Below, piece after piece: positions 8,074 to 16,349 of a stretch of 64,000 nt of DNA; position 1 is the stretch's first letter; each line of letters opens with the position of its first letter. Position numbers and translations under genes: made by a program. Under the pieces are notes generated by a model. That model saw only the letters and a list, made by a program, of their open reading frames with translations, was not told the DNA's origin and ran no database searches. This DNA comes from Pelagirhabdus alkalitolerans (lineage in GTDB: Bacteria > Bacillota > Bacilli > Bacillales > Amphibacillaceae): positions 124,001 to 188,000 of the forward strand of contig NZ_FMYI01000005.1 in NCBI RefSeq assembly GCF_900096905.1, read 5' to 3'.

Positions 8074-8865
8074 ATGAGCGTACTGGTTAAAGATGTGACC
8101 GACTATTTACTAGCTGATATAGATTTGCCAATAGATACAGTCGATACATTACAATTTGGCGATTCTTCGCAGTCTGTCTCAAAAATTGCGATTTGTTTCA
8201 TGCCGACTTATGAAGTGTTGGAAGAAACGATCAATTTAGGAGCTAACTTTCTTATTTCACATGAGGCGCTTTTTTATCACCATACAGACACCAAAATTTT
8301 TGCATATGATCCCATTGTTCAGACCAAACAAGATCTAATTAAAGAATCTGGACTTAATGTATTTCGTTTACATGATGCTATTCATAAAATGGAACCTGAC
8401 ATGATTACTCAATCGATCGTTCAATCACTTGAGTGGGAGGAAGCCATTATTGAGCGATTACCCGTTGCAACCATTATCGGTGGTGTTGATTTAAGTGTAG
8501 AAAGTGTATTGAAACACATTAAGAAGAAGTTAAATATTGATTCCGTCAGATATAGCGGACACTTAGATCAAAATTGTCAAAGAATCGGTATCTTTGTCGG
8601 ATATCGTGGAGGAAGTCAACAAACACTCCCTTTGATCTCAAAATATGATTTAGACCTTGTCATTTATGGAGAAGGTCCAGAATGGGAAACGCCTGAATAT
8701 GTTCGAGATGCGAGCTATGTCGGTGAAAATCGAGCGCTTATTTCAATTGGGCATATGGAAAGTGAAGTGCCAGGGATGATCACTCTCAAGGAACGATTAA
8801 AAAAGCAATTTCCACACACCCCTATACACTTTATCGATCATCCGACTTGTTTAAAAACGTTTTAA
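8074..8865 (+). CDS. Nif3-like dinuclear metal centre protein
   Basis: A 263-residue protein of the Nif3/YqfO family (also annotated GTP cyclohydrolase 1 type 2 homolog), shorter than the usual 370-residue Bacillus form because the middle insert domain is absent. Family features include GANFLISHEALFYHH near residues 57-71 (metal-binding His) and the C-terminal stretch ISIGHMESEVPG with conserved His and Glu. Biochemical role in bacteria is not settled. GGAG precedes the start by about eight bases. Location is notable: divergent from the xylan-locus response regulator, behind CTATAG boxes and a cre-like site, and followed closely by a HAD phosphatase gene. A role in sugar or sugar-phosphate metabolism is therefore possible, but only by context. 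Confidence 0.82.
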   Translation: MSVLVKDVTDYLLADIDLPIDTVDTLQFGDSSQSVSKIAICFMPTYEVLEETINLGANFLISHEALFYHHTDTKIFAYDPIVQTKQDLIKESGLNVFRLHDAIHKMEPDMITQSIVQSLEWEEAIIERLPVATIIGGVDLSVESVLKHIKKKLNIDSVRYSGHLDQNCQRIGIFVGYRGGSQQTLPLISKYDLDLVIYGEGPEWETPEYVRDASYVGENRALISIGHMESEVPGMITLKERLKKQFPHTPIHFIDHPTCLKTF

Positions 8866-8916
8866 CTAGTACTATTTTAGGTAGTTTCACGAATATGAAT
8901 AAAGGAAGATGACATC

Positions 8917-9693
8917 TTGAAAATACCTAGCGCAATCGTTATGGATCTTGACGGAACCTTATTAACAGACGATAAACGTATCCCTAAAAAGACAATTGAT
9001 ATTTTAAAAGAATTGAAAGAACAAGGTATATTGCTCATATTTGCAACAGCTAGACCACCTAGAATTACTCGATTTGAGAATATTCAATTACATGAATTAG
9101 GGCTCATTATTTATTACAACGGCGCTTTATTCAATTGCCCGAGCACACAACAACTTATCCATTACCCAGTTGAAAGTGATGTCGTTGAACAAGTGGTGAG
9201 TCATTGCTTAACGCTTAACCCAAACGCCGACATTAGCTTAGAAGTAAAAGATCGTTGGTATAGTTTTAAAGACCTTGATTATCAAGACCTTATGCACATT
9301 GACTTTCATCCCGAAGTTATTGACTATGAAAATCTGATCTCACTTGATGCAACTAAAATATTAGTTACAGACTTCTCAGATAAAGAACGGCTTGTAAAAC
9401 CATTTCAAGATCAACTTAACATTGTCGTAACCGATGAAGATCGATTAATCCAAATCGCTTCCCAAAAGGCCTCTAAAGAACAAGCGGTTGAACATATATT
9501 AAATCAGCACAAACTTGATTTTACTGATGTTGCTTGCTTTGGTGATGACCATAATGACATCGGCTTGTTTGAAATGTGTGGTTATCCAATTGCTCTAAAA
9601 AACAGTATTGATCAATTAAAACTATTAGCTAAAGACGTTACCCTCTCCAATAATGAAAACGGAGTTGGTGAGGTGCTTCAAAAATGGCTATGA
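8917..9693 (+). CDS. Cof-type HAD-IIB phosphatase
   Basis: A 258-residue haloacid dehalogenase superfamily hydrolase. Motif I DLDGTLLTDD lies near residues 10-19 with the nucleophile Asp. Motif II TAR follows, and motif III/IV appears as CFGDDHNDIGLFE near the C-terminus. The cap is the C2B type characteristic of Cof/YidA proteins, which dephosphorylate sugar phosphates or nucleotide-like substrates. The start is a TTG with AGGAAG eight bases ahead; the next in-frame ATG lies in the active-site motif and is too late. It follows the Nif3-like gene by 51 bp and ends before a strong terminator, so the two likely form one transcript. Substrate unknown. Confidence 0.88.
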   Translation: MKIPSAIVMDLDGTLLTDDKRIPKKTIDILKELKEQGILLIFATARPPRITRFENIQLHELGLIIYYNGALFNCPSTQQLIHYPVESDVVEQVVSHCLTLNPNADISLEVKDRWYSFKDLDYQDLMHIDFHPEVIDYENLISLDATKILVTDFSDKERLVKPFQDQLNIVVTDEDRLIQIASQKASKEQAVEHILNQHKLDFTDVACFGDDHNDIGLFEMCGYPIALKNSIDQLKLLAKDVTLSNNENGVGEVLQKWL

Positions 9694-9738
9694 AACTAAA
9701 AGTGCAGATTGAATCTTAATCCATATCAATCAATTTAT

Positions 9739-9785
9739 AAAACACCCGAACAATAAGGGGAGCCCCTTTATAGTCCGGGTGTTTT
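9739..9785. terminator. Terminator after the HAD gene
   Basis: AAAACACCCG (9739-9748) pairs with CGGGTGTTTT (9776-9785), with a nested ATAAGGGG/CCCCTTTAT stem inside. It serves the HAD gene and probably also the convergent glycosylase gene. Confidence 0.85.
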
Positions 9786-9812
9786 TATAATTTACTCATT
9801 ATTTCTCCACTT

Positions 9813-10451
9813 CTAAATCAATTGACGACACGAGGTTCGAATCGGACATTGTTCACAGAGTGGCTTTGTTTTACAGAACCGCTTAGCATGCTCTACAATC
9901 AATGCGTGATATTCGTTATAAATAGACACTTTCTTTGGTAAATGCATCTCAAAAAACTGTTGAATTGCCTCATATTTTTCATCTAAGTCAAATCCGATAC
10001 GATTAAAAATGCGCTTTGTATAAGCATCAATCACAAAAACATGGCGATTGAATGCATATAATAAAATAGAATCAGCCGTCTCTGAACCAATACCTTTAAT
10101 ATGTAGTAGCTCCTGTCTTAATTCTTTTGTTGATTTGGATGCTAATCGTTTTGGGTCATAGTCATACATTTCATACCAAGATAAAAACGCTCGAATACGC
10201 TGCGTCTTCATACGATAAAATCCGCTCGGACGAATCATTGACTCCAGTTCTTGATCGCTCAATTCGTGAATAGCCCTCGGATCTAGATGATCTTTTAATT
10301 GGTCAAGTGCTTTTTCCACATTTGTCCATGCCGTGTTTTGAACTAAGATCGCACCGATCATCATTTCAAAAGGAGTATCCGCTGGCCACCAATATTGAGG
10401 CCCATATGTCCGGTACAAATTGTGATAAATGCCTTCAATCGTCGGCAACAT
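9813..10451 (-). CDS. MagIII-like 3-methyladenine/HhH-GPD DNA glycosylase
   Basis: A 212-residue helix-hairpin-helix DNA glycosylase of the endonuclease III superfamily. The HhH motif reads LLHIKGIGSETADSILLYA and is followed by the catalytic Asp in VFVIDAYTKR. The lysine used by bifunctional endonuclease III (GVGRKTA) is replaced by Glu (GIGSETA), so a monofunctional glycosylase without lyase activity is expected. The N-terminal WWPADTPFEMMIGAILVQNT and RPSGFYRMK segments resemble Helicobacter MagIII, which removes 3-methyladenine. Unlike that enzyme it ends with a four-cysteine iron-sulfur motif (C-x5-C-x2-C-x5-C). It is followed downstream by a terminator and preceded by a lipoprotein gene 11 bp upstream. 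Substrate assignment is by resemblance only. Confidence 0.85.
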   Translation of the reverse strand: MLPTIEGIYHNLYRTYGPQYWWPADTPFEMMIGAILVQNTAWTNVEKALDQLKDHLDPRAIHELSDQELESMIRPSGFYRMKTQRIRAFLSWYEMYDYDPKRLASKSTKELRQELLHIKGIGSETADSILLYAFNRHVFVIDAYTKRIFNRIGFDLDEKYEAIQQFFEMHLPKKVSIYNEYHALIVEHAKRFCKTKPLCEQCPIRTSCRQLI

Positions 10452-10462
10452 AAGACCCCCCC

Positions 10463-11257
10463 TTACCTTTGGCTATGCTCAATTTGAATACGTTCATCAG
10501 ATTCACGAACCTGTTCGAAATAAAACGTCTCAACTTCATCTTCTTCAATAGCTAATGTTGATAGAACCGCTTCTTTAATACTATTAATCGAACTACTTCC
10601 ATCCACATCAAGTTCATATAATAATACGTCGATTGCTTCTAAAGACGCTTCATAATCAAGCTCGCTTCCATCTCTTTGTTCAACTTCTGCTTCGTTTTCT
10701 AATACATCGTATTCATAAACCATTTCATCACCATTATGGAACTCAATCTCTAATTCGAATTCGAAAATTTGTTGAAGGTCTTCGTCTTCAGGTTGTTCAT
10801 ACTCATAGCTTATAAATGTTCCATTTTCAAACGTTAAATCGAGTTCCAATTCTTCAACATTTTCTGAATCGATTGATAAATAATCAAAAATTCTAGCGTT
10901 AACTGCATTTAAATTCATACTAAGGGAAAAATCTAATGTATTCAAAAGGCTCATTACTTCCTCCTCAAGCTCTTCTGCATTGACTTCTCTGCCTTCCACT
11001 ACATATGATGAACCATTCCATTCGTAAACCCAATCCTGTTCATCACTTAAATCTAATTCCAATTTGTATCCAACTGGGTTTAGCTGTTCAGTATCCGTTA
11101 CCTCCTCAACGTCCTCTTCTGATTCTTCATCATTAGAAAAAGCTTCTTCTACAGTTTCTTCTGATGTTTCAATTTCTGTATGATCAATAGGTTCTTCTTC
11201 TGGAGACGTACAGCCTACTAAAACACTAAAAAATAAAGTCCAAATTATATATTTCAT
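10463..11257 (-). CDS. YusW-like acidic lipoprotein
   Basis: A 264-residue predicted lipoprotein with an MKYIIWTLF signal and the lipobox VLVGC. An acidic linker of Glu/Ser/Asp/Thr spans roughly residues 20-60. The remainder has two weakly similar acidic halves containing patterns such as FELEIEFHNGDEMVYEYD and SINSIKEAVLSTLAIEEDEVETFYFE. These recall the YusW-like domain of Bacillus, whose function is unknown. The ATG at 11257 follows GGGAG by seven to eight bases; an in-frame start at 11281 lacks such a site. The strong acidity suggests adaptation of a surface protein to salt. Linked to the glycosylase gene by 11 bp, though a functional relation is not evident. Confidence 0.75.
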   Translation of the reverse strand: MKYIIWTLFFSVLVGCTSPEEEPIDHTEIETSEETVEEAFSNDEESEEDVEEVTDTEQLNPVGYKLELDLSDEQDWVYEWNGSSYVVEGREVNAEELEEEVMSLLNTLDFSLSMNLNAVNARIFDYLSIDSENVEELELDLTFENGTFISYEYEQPEDEDLQQIFEFELEIEFHNGDEMVYEYDVLENEAEVEQRDGSELDYEASLEAIDVLLYELDVDGSSSINSIKEAVLSTLAIEEDEVETFYFEQVRESDERIQIEHSQR

Positions 11258-11364
11258 CGCTTTTCTCCCTCTCTCATCCATTCATTTCGATACACTAATC
11301 ATTCCCTACTCATCTCTTATTTTAACATGATTACACGCTAGCACGCTTTTTTTAGACAAAAAAA

Positions 11365-11388
11365 ATACAAGCGACTGAACGCTTGTAT
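11365..11388 (-). terminator. Terminator of the nucleoside catabolic operon
   Basis: ATACAAGCG (11365-11373) pairs with CGCTTGTAT (11380-11388) around a six-base loop. On the minus strand the stem is followed by a run of T (complement of 11355-11365), placed just after deoC. Confidence 0.85.
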
Positions 11389-11402
11389 CTTTTACTTGTC
11401 TT

Positions 11403-12074
11403 TTAATAATCACTTGTTGATTGACCGCCTTCAACAATTGCGATTCCAGCACTTGCACCGATTCTCGTTGCCCCAGCATCAATCACAGCTTTAGCCTGCT
11501 CAGAATCCCTAACACCACCAGAGGCTTTAACACCAATATCAGGGCCGACTGTTTTTCGCATAAGTGCTACATCTTCAACCGTTGCGCCACCTGTTGAAAA
11601 ACCAGTTGACGTTTTAACATAGTCTGTACCGGCAGAAACAGCCAGTCGGCATGCACGTTCTTTTTCTTCGTCAGTTAATAGGCTTGTTTCAATGATCACC
11701 TTAACAAGTGCATCGTCACCTGCTGCGTCAACAACTGCTTTAATATCAGATTCAACAAGTTCATCATTTTTATCTTTTAATGCTGCAATGTTAATGACCA
11801 TATCAACTTCTGTCGCGCCGTTTTCAATCGCATTTTTCGTTTCAAATGCTTTTGTCTCTGCTGTTGATGCACCTAGTGGAAATCCAATTACCGTACACAC
11901 ATCAACAGATGAACCTGCTAATTGGTCATTTGCAAAAGCTACCCATGTTGGGTTAACGCAAACTGAATAAAATTCATAGTCTTTCGCTTCCTTACATAGT
12001 GTCACAATTTGATCTTTCGTCGTATCCGCTTTTAATGCGGTATGATCGATGTACTGAGCTAAATTTTGAACCAT
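11403..12074 (-). CDS. deoC: Deoxyribose-phosphate aldolase
   Basis: A 223-residue class I aldolase that splits 2-deoxyribose 5-phosphate into acetaldehyde and glyceraldehyde 3-phosphate. Visible active-site residues: Lys154 in YVKTSTGFS (Schiff base), Lys183 in GVKASGGVR and Asp91 in EVDMVIN. Length is typical of Firmicutes DeoC. It is the last gene of the minus-strand nucleoside operon, 14 bp after cdd, and is followed by a terminator. With phosphopentomutase and the nucleoside phosphorylases it completes the route from deoxyribonucleosides to glycolysis. Confidence 0.97.
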   Translation of the reverse strand: MVQNLAQYIDHTALKADTTKDQIVTLCKEAKDYEFYSVCVNPTWVAFANDQLAGSSVDVCTVIGFPLGASTAETKAFETKNAIENGATEVDMVINIAALKDKNDELVESDIKAVVDAAGDDALVKVIIETSLLTDEEKERACRLAVSAGTDYVKTSTGFSTGGATVEDVALMRKTVGPDIGVKASGGVRDSEQAKAVIDAGATRIGASAGIAIVEGGQSTSDY

Positions 12075-12088
12075 CCTTAATGACCTCC

Positions 12089-12490
12089 TTATTCTTCTTT
12101 TAAATCATCTGACAAGAATGCACCTGGTAATAATTCTTTAGGGCTTGTCAAAAATGTATCACCATTTAAATTGGCTAACACAATAGGCATATCAGCCTCA
12201 CATAATTCACTAATGACCTGTCTGCACGCACCACACGGTGATACCGGACGATCCGTATCCGCTATGACCGTTAGTGATTCAAACGCGTGAATACCTTGTG
12301 CATAAGCGCTGAATAAAGCCGTTCGTTCTGCACAATTACACATGGAATAGGCAGCATTTTCAATGTTACAGCCATGGTATATATCACCATCTACCGTTTT
12401 TAATGCAGCACCGACTTTAAATTTGGAGTAAGGTGTATACGCTTTTAATCGTGCTTTTTTCGCTTCTTCAATCATTGGATTTTTTGTCAC
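12089..12490 (-). CDS. cdd: Cytidine deaminase
   Basis: A 133-residue deaminase converting cytidine and deoxycytidine to uridine forms, of the short tetrameric class found in Bacillus. The zinc ligands are Cys53 (in NCAERT), Cys86 and Cys89 (PCGACR), and Glu55 is the proton shuttle. The start is GTG at 12490, with AGGAGG nine bases ahead; the next ATG is five codons later. It sits between purine nucleoside phosphorylase and deoC genes and supplies uridines to the pyrimidine nucleoside phosphorylase encoded by the first gene of the same operon. Confidence 0.97.
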   Translation of the reverse strand: MTKNPMIEEAKKARLKAYTPYSKFKVGAALKTVDGDIYHGCNIENAAYSMCNCAERTALFSAYAQGIHAFESLTVIADTDRPVSPCGACRQVISELCEADMPIVLANLNGDTFLTSPKELLPGAFLSDDLKEE

Positions 12491-12525
12491 TTCACATGAC
12501 CTCCTAAAGATTCAATTCCCCTATA

Positions 12526-13344
12526 TTATGAATCAAGCTGAGCTAAAATTTGTTTTACAAATTGTAAAAATGCGCCTCTTACTTTTTCAGTCGTTTCAAT
12601 AACTTCTTCGTGATTAAGTGGCTGGTCTAAAATACCAGCTGCCATATTTGAAATACAGGAAATACCTAACACATCAATGCCAACATGACGAGCTACGATC
12701 ACTTCCGGTACAGTTGACATGCCGACAGCATCTCCTCCAACTTTTTGAAGCATTTTAATTTCAGCTGGCGTTTCATAAGTAGGGCCTGTGTTCCAAACGT
12801 ACACCCCTTCTTTTAAATCAAGATCTAAATCTTTGGCAACACCACGAGCAAGACGTTGTAAGCCGCGATCATATGCTGTTGACATATCTGGGAACCTGAC
12901 TCCTTGTGTTGAATCGTTTGGTCCAATTAATGGGTTTTGGCTTGTGTTATTGATGTGGTCAGTGATCAACATTAAATCACCAGGGTTAAACGACTCATTA
13001 ACACCGCCAGCCGCATTTGTAACGAATAATTTTTGCACGCCTAATTGTTTCATCACACGTACTGGGAATGTAACAGCTTCTAGTCCGTGTCCTTCATAGT
13101 AATGGAAACGTCCTTGCATCGCGATCACATCAACACCTTGTAATTTCCCAGTAACAAGTTGACCCGCATGGCCTGCTACTGTCGAAACAGGAAATCCTGG
13201 AATTTGATCATATTTAATTTTAACTGGATCTTCAATTTCATCTGCAAGCATACCTAGTCCTGAACCTAAGATTAAACCAACTGTCGGCTTGTTATTTAAT
13301 TGATATTCAATATACGTCGTTGCTTCATTCAATTGATTACTCAT
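12526..13344 (-). CDS. punA: Purine nucleoside phosphorylase (family I, trimeric type)
   Basis: A 272-residue phosphorylase cleaving guanosine and inosine (and deoxy forms) to base plus (deoxy)ribose 1-phosphate. It is the trimeric PunA/PupG type: phosphate-binding GSGLG near residues 27-31, the MQGRFHYYEGH segment, VTNAAGG and YVWNTGPTYETPAE are all present. I chose the ATG at 13344, with AAGGAGG eight bases upstream, over in-frame starts at 13350 and 13371. Only 13 bp separate it from deoB, so translation is probably coupled in one transcript. Confidence 0.95.
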   Translation of the reverse strand: MSNQLNEATTYIEYQLNNKPTVGLILGSGLGMLADEIEDPVKIKYDQIPGFPVSTVAGHAGQLVTGKLQGVDVIAMQGRFHYYEGHGLEAVTFPVRVMKQLGVQKLFVTNAAGGVNESFNPGDLMLITDHINNTSQNPLIGPNDSTQGVRFPDMSTAYDRGLQRLARGVAKDLDLDLKEGVYVWNTGPTYETPAEIKMLQKVGGDAVGMSTVPEVIVARHVGIDVLGISCISNMAAGILDQPLNHEEVIETTEKVRGAFLQFVKQILAQLDS

Positions 13345-13357
13345 CTTCATATCCTCC

Positions 13358-14542
13358 TTATTTGTTAACATCGTCTAAAAAACTTGTGCCATAGTCCGGT
13401 CGATCAACATCAAAGTTATCTGCTATGGTGGCACCAATATCAGCAAATGTCTTGCGAATTGGTAGTTCTTTTCCTTCTTTTATTGCTTTATGGTGAACGA
13501 GAAGTGGCACATATTCACGTGTGTGATCCGTACCGTGATGGATCGGGTCATTACCATGATCAGCTGTAATGATTAATAAATCATCTTCTCGTAATTTATC
13601 TAACACTTCTGGCAATCGTTTATCAAATGTTTCTAATGCTTCACCATAGCCTTGTGGATCACGACGGTGTCCATATTTCGCATCAAAATCAACGAGATTT
13701 AAGAAATTTAAACCGTGGAAGTCTTTATCCATTGATTGAATGAATTTTTCCATCCCATCATCATTATCGTCTGTTCGAATGGTTTCTGTAACACCTTCAC
13801 CATCATAAATATCAGAAATCTTACCTAAAGCAACCACATCATAATCTGCATCTTCTAATGCATTCATGACGGTTCGGCCAAATGGTTTTAACGCATAATC
13901 ATGTCGGTTCGAGGTACGTTCAAAAGCACCTGGCTTGCCAACGAATGGACGTGCGATAATTCGCCCGATCATATATTGATCGTTCATCGTAAAACTACGA
14001 ATTTTTTCACAGATCTCATAAAGTTCATCAATTGGTACAACATCTTCGTGCGCTGCAATTTGAAGAACAGAGTCAGCTGATGTGTAGACAATTAAGTCTC
14101 CTGTTTCCATATGTTTCTCGCCTAATTCATCTAAAATCTCAGTGCCTGAAGCTGGTTTGTTACCTAGAATCCCACGATTTGTTGCTTCTTTAATTTGATC
14201 GAGTAAATCATCTGGAAATCCTTCAGGAAATGTTTGAAACGGTTGATCAATATGGAGCCCCATGATCTCCCAATGTCCAGTCATCGTGTCTTTACCGTTC
14301 GACGCTTCTTGCATTTTTGTATAATGAGCAAGAGGTTGTTTTGCCTCTTCAATCCCTTTAATGTTTCGAATATTACTTAAGCCTAACTTTCCGATCGTTG
14401 GCATATTCAACCCGTTCATATGTTCAGCAATATGCCCTAACGTGTCAGCGCCTTTATCATCAAATTCTGCTGCATCAGGCGCTTCACCAATACCAACTGA
14501 ATCCATGACAACTAGAAAAATACGTTTGAATGAATTTTGCAT
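13358..14542 (-). CDS. deoB: Phosphopentomutase
   Basis: A 394-residue alkaline-phosphatase-fold mutase interconverting (deoxy)ribose 1- and 5-phosphate. The N-terminal VVMDSVGIGEAPDA holds metal ligands, the TMTGHWE region contains the conserved phospho-accepting threonine neighbourhood, and the C-terminal ITADHGNDP and GTDHTREYVP segments supply the remaining metal-binding Asp and His residues. Length is standard. It is preceded by AGGAGG and lies between the small XapX gene and punA in the nucleoside operon. Confidence 0.97.
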   Translation of the reverse strand: MQNSFKRIFLVVMDSVGIGEAPDAAEFDDKGADTLGHIAEHMNGLNMPTIGKLGLSNIRNIKGIEEAKQPLAHYTKMQEASNGKDTMTGHWEIMGLHIDQPFQTFPEGFPDDLLDQIKEATNRGILGNKPASGTEILDELGEKHMETGDLIVYTSADSVLQIAAHEDVVPIDELYEICEKIRSFTMNDQYMIGRIIARPFVGKPGAFERTSNRHDYALKPFGRTVMNALEDADYDVVALGKISDIYDGEGVTETIRTDDNDDGMEKFIQSMDKDFHGLNFLNLVDFDAKYGHRRDPQGYGEALETFDKRLPEVLDKLREDDLLIITADHGNDPIHHGTDHTREYVPLLVHHKAIKEGKELPIRKTFADIGATIADNFDVDRPDYGTSFLDDVNK

Positions 14543-14567
14543 GTTTTTGTCCTCCTCTAATAATAAT

Positions 14568-14735
14568 TTAACTTAAAAATGTACGAATGTACTCAGCGAT
14601 CACACCGCCGAAATAAACACCGAAAACACCGACAACCGCTGAAAACACGGGTGGTGCAGGTAATGGCAGTCTTAAAAACTTAAATAAAATGCCGACTAAA
14701 ATACCAGCAATTAATGCTAAAAATATTTCTTTCAT
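14568..14735 (-). CDS. XapX-domain small membrane protein
   Basis: A 55-residue protein with two hydrophobic segments (about residues 3-18 and 31-48) around the loop LRLPLPAPPVF. This pattern matches the XapX (DUF1427) domain, named from the neighbourhood of the xanthosine genes of E. coli. AAGAAGGG precedes the ATG by eight bases. The gene fits snugly between pdp (17 bp upstream) and deoB (25 bp downstream). Its function is unknown; association with nucleoside catabolism and a possible membrane role in nucleoside uptake are inferences, and a two-segment protein would have to act as an oligomer or accessory. Confidence 0.85.
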   Translation of the reverse strand: MKEIFLALIAGILVGILFKFLRLPLPAPPVFSAVVGVFGVYFGGVIAEYIRTFLS

Positions 14736-14752
14736 AACTATGCCCTTCTTTC

Positions 14753-16057
14753 TTAATTTTCGATAACATCATATATTAACGGATTTTTTTCAACTGGTTG
14801 CTTAGTAAAGCTGTACGCAGCACGGATCTTCTCTTTTACATCTTCAACAGTGTCTGTATTCGCATGAATTTCAACTAGTTCTTCACCAGTCTTAACAAAA
14901 TCTCCAACCTTCTTCTTCAAGATCACACCCACTGATAAATCAATCTCTGAGTCTTTAGTCAAGCGCCCAGCACCTAACATGCTTGCTGCCATCCCAATTT
15001 CATCAGCCACAATGTCTGATACATAGCCTTCTTGTTGAGCATCAACTGTCAACTTCACGCGAGCAGTTGGTAGCTGGGACGGATCATCGACAACAGATGG
15101 ATCCCCGCCTTGTGACTGAATAAAGGTTTTAAATGTTTCAAGCGCATGTCCTGATTCAATCGCACTTTCTAATTTTTCTCTCGCCTCTTCAATCGAATTT
15201 GCTTTGTTTGCTAAATGTACCATATGACTACCTAGCGTTAAGCAAAGCTCTGTTAAATCTTCTGGTCCTTTACCCTTTAACGTAGCGATCGCTTCTTTGA
15301 CCTCTAATGCATTACCGATCGCATGTCCTAACGGTTGATTCATATCTGAAATAACAGCAATCGTATGACGATTAGCCCCATTACCAATACCGACCATTGC
15401 TTTAGCTAAAGCTTTAGCATCTTCTAAGTCTTTCATAAATGCACCAGATCCCGTTTTAACATCCAGTACGATTGCATCTGCACCTGAAGCTATTTTTTTA
15501 CTCATAATCGAACTCGCAATTAAAGGAATAGAATTAACCGTCGCTGTCACATCACGCAGTGCATATAATTTTTTATCGGCAGGTGTTAAATTCCCGCTCT
15601 GTCCAACAACTGCAACTTTATTTTCATTAACTAATCTGTTGAAAGTGTCACCGTCTAATTCAACTTCAAAACCAGAGATCGATTCTAGCTTATCAATTGT
15701 ACCACCTGTATGACCAAGACCTCTTCCTGACATTTTTGCTACAGGAACGCCAACACTTGCGACAAGTGGGGCTAAAATTAAAGTAGTTGTATCACCAACA
15801 CCACCGGTTGAGTGTTTATCCACTTTAATACCACTAATAGCGGACAGATCAATTTCATCACCTGAAGCGACCATTGCCATCGTAAGTGCAACACGTTCTT
15901 CTGTCGTCATATCTTGGAAATAGAGCGCCATTGCCATTGCTGACATTTGATAGTCTGGGATATCTCCATTTGTGTACCCTTCAATCATAAAATTAATTTC
16001 TTCTTCGGTTAATTCTCCACCATCACGCTTTTTGGCAATCAAATCTAGCATTCTCAT
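14753..16057 (-). CDS. pdp: Pyrimidine-nucleoside phosphorylase
   Basis: A 434-residue enzyme cleaving uridine, thymidine and deoxyuridine to base and sugar 1-phosphate. It shows the family signature SGRGLGHTGGTIDKLESI near residues 108-125, KHSTGGVGD for phosphate binding near residue 81, and the C-terminal swapped biotinyl-like domain. The N-terminus MRMLDLIAKK matches the Bacillus Pdp start. It is the first gene of the operon pdp-xapX-deoB-punA-cdd-deoC. The 290-bp region upstream holds a candidate GntR operator at 16274-16290, suggesting repression by the neighbouring regulator. Confidence 0.96.
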   Translation of the reverse strand: MRMLDLIAKKRDGGELTEEEINFMIEGYTNGDIPDYQMSAMAMALYFQDMTTEERVALTMAMVASGDEIDLSAISGIKVDKHSTGGVGDTTTLILAPLVASVGVPVAKMSGRGLGHTGGTIDKLESISGFEVELDGDTFNRLVNENKVAVVGQSGNLTPADKKLYALRDVTATVNSIPLIASSIMSKKIASGADAIVLDVKTGSGAFMKDLEDAKALAKAMVGIGNGANRHTIAVISDMNQPLGHAIGNALEVKEAIATLKGKGPEDLTELCLTLGSHMVHLANKANSIEEAREKLESAIESGHALETFKTFIQSQGGDPSVVDDPSQLPTARVKLTVDAQQEGYVSDIVADEIGMAASMLGAGRLTKDSEIDLSVGVILKKKVGDFVKTGEELVEIHANTDTVEDVKEKIRAAYSFTKQPVEKNPLIYDVIEN

Positions 16058-16273
16058 GATTGTTCCACCCTTTCTTAAACGTTTATAACCACATACAACA
16101 AAAAAAGACTGATTTTAATACCGTTCTAATAAAAGGTCTACTGTTACTGTTATACCCTGAAAGATTACATGTATACCTTATATTTGTGATCGTAATCAGC
16201 CATTCAATCGACTTCTCCAACCTTGATCGTACTAAGGATTGAAACCCTTTTCAGCTCTACTTTAAATTATATA

Positions 16274-16290
16274 GGTTAGACGTCCAACAA
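16274..16290 (-). promoter_or_regulatory. Candidate GntR operator before pdp
   Basis: On the minus strand TTGTTGGACGTCTAACC, containing the near-palindrome GTTGGAC/GTCTAAC. An almost identical 17-mer lies at 17193-17209 upstream of the gntR gene. Two copies flanking one GntR gene strongly suggest its operator; binding is not shown. Confidence 0.6.
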
Positions 16291-16319
16291 GTCAACCGTA
16301 AAATTATGATCCAATAGAA

Positions 16320-16347
16320 AAAAGTCACCTCATTAAAGATGACTTTT
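16320..16347 (-). terminator. Terminator after the GntR gene
   Basis: AAAAGTCA and TGACTTTT form a stem around a 12-base loop immediately downstream of the regulator stop codon, with A/T-rich flanks. It separates the regulator transcript from pdp. Confidence 0.7.
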
Positions 16348-16349
16348 GA

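Noticed and set aside
11692..11970. Open frame antisense to deoC
   Set aside because: Low-complexity Ser/Ala-rich translation that mirrors the codon pattern of deoC; no ribosome site.
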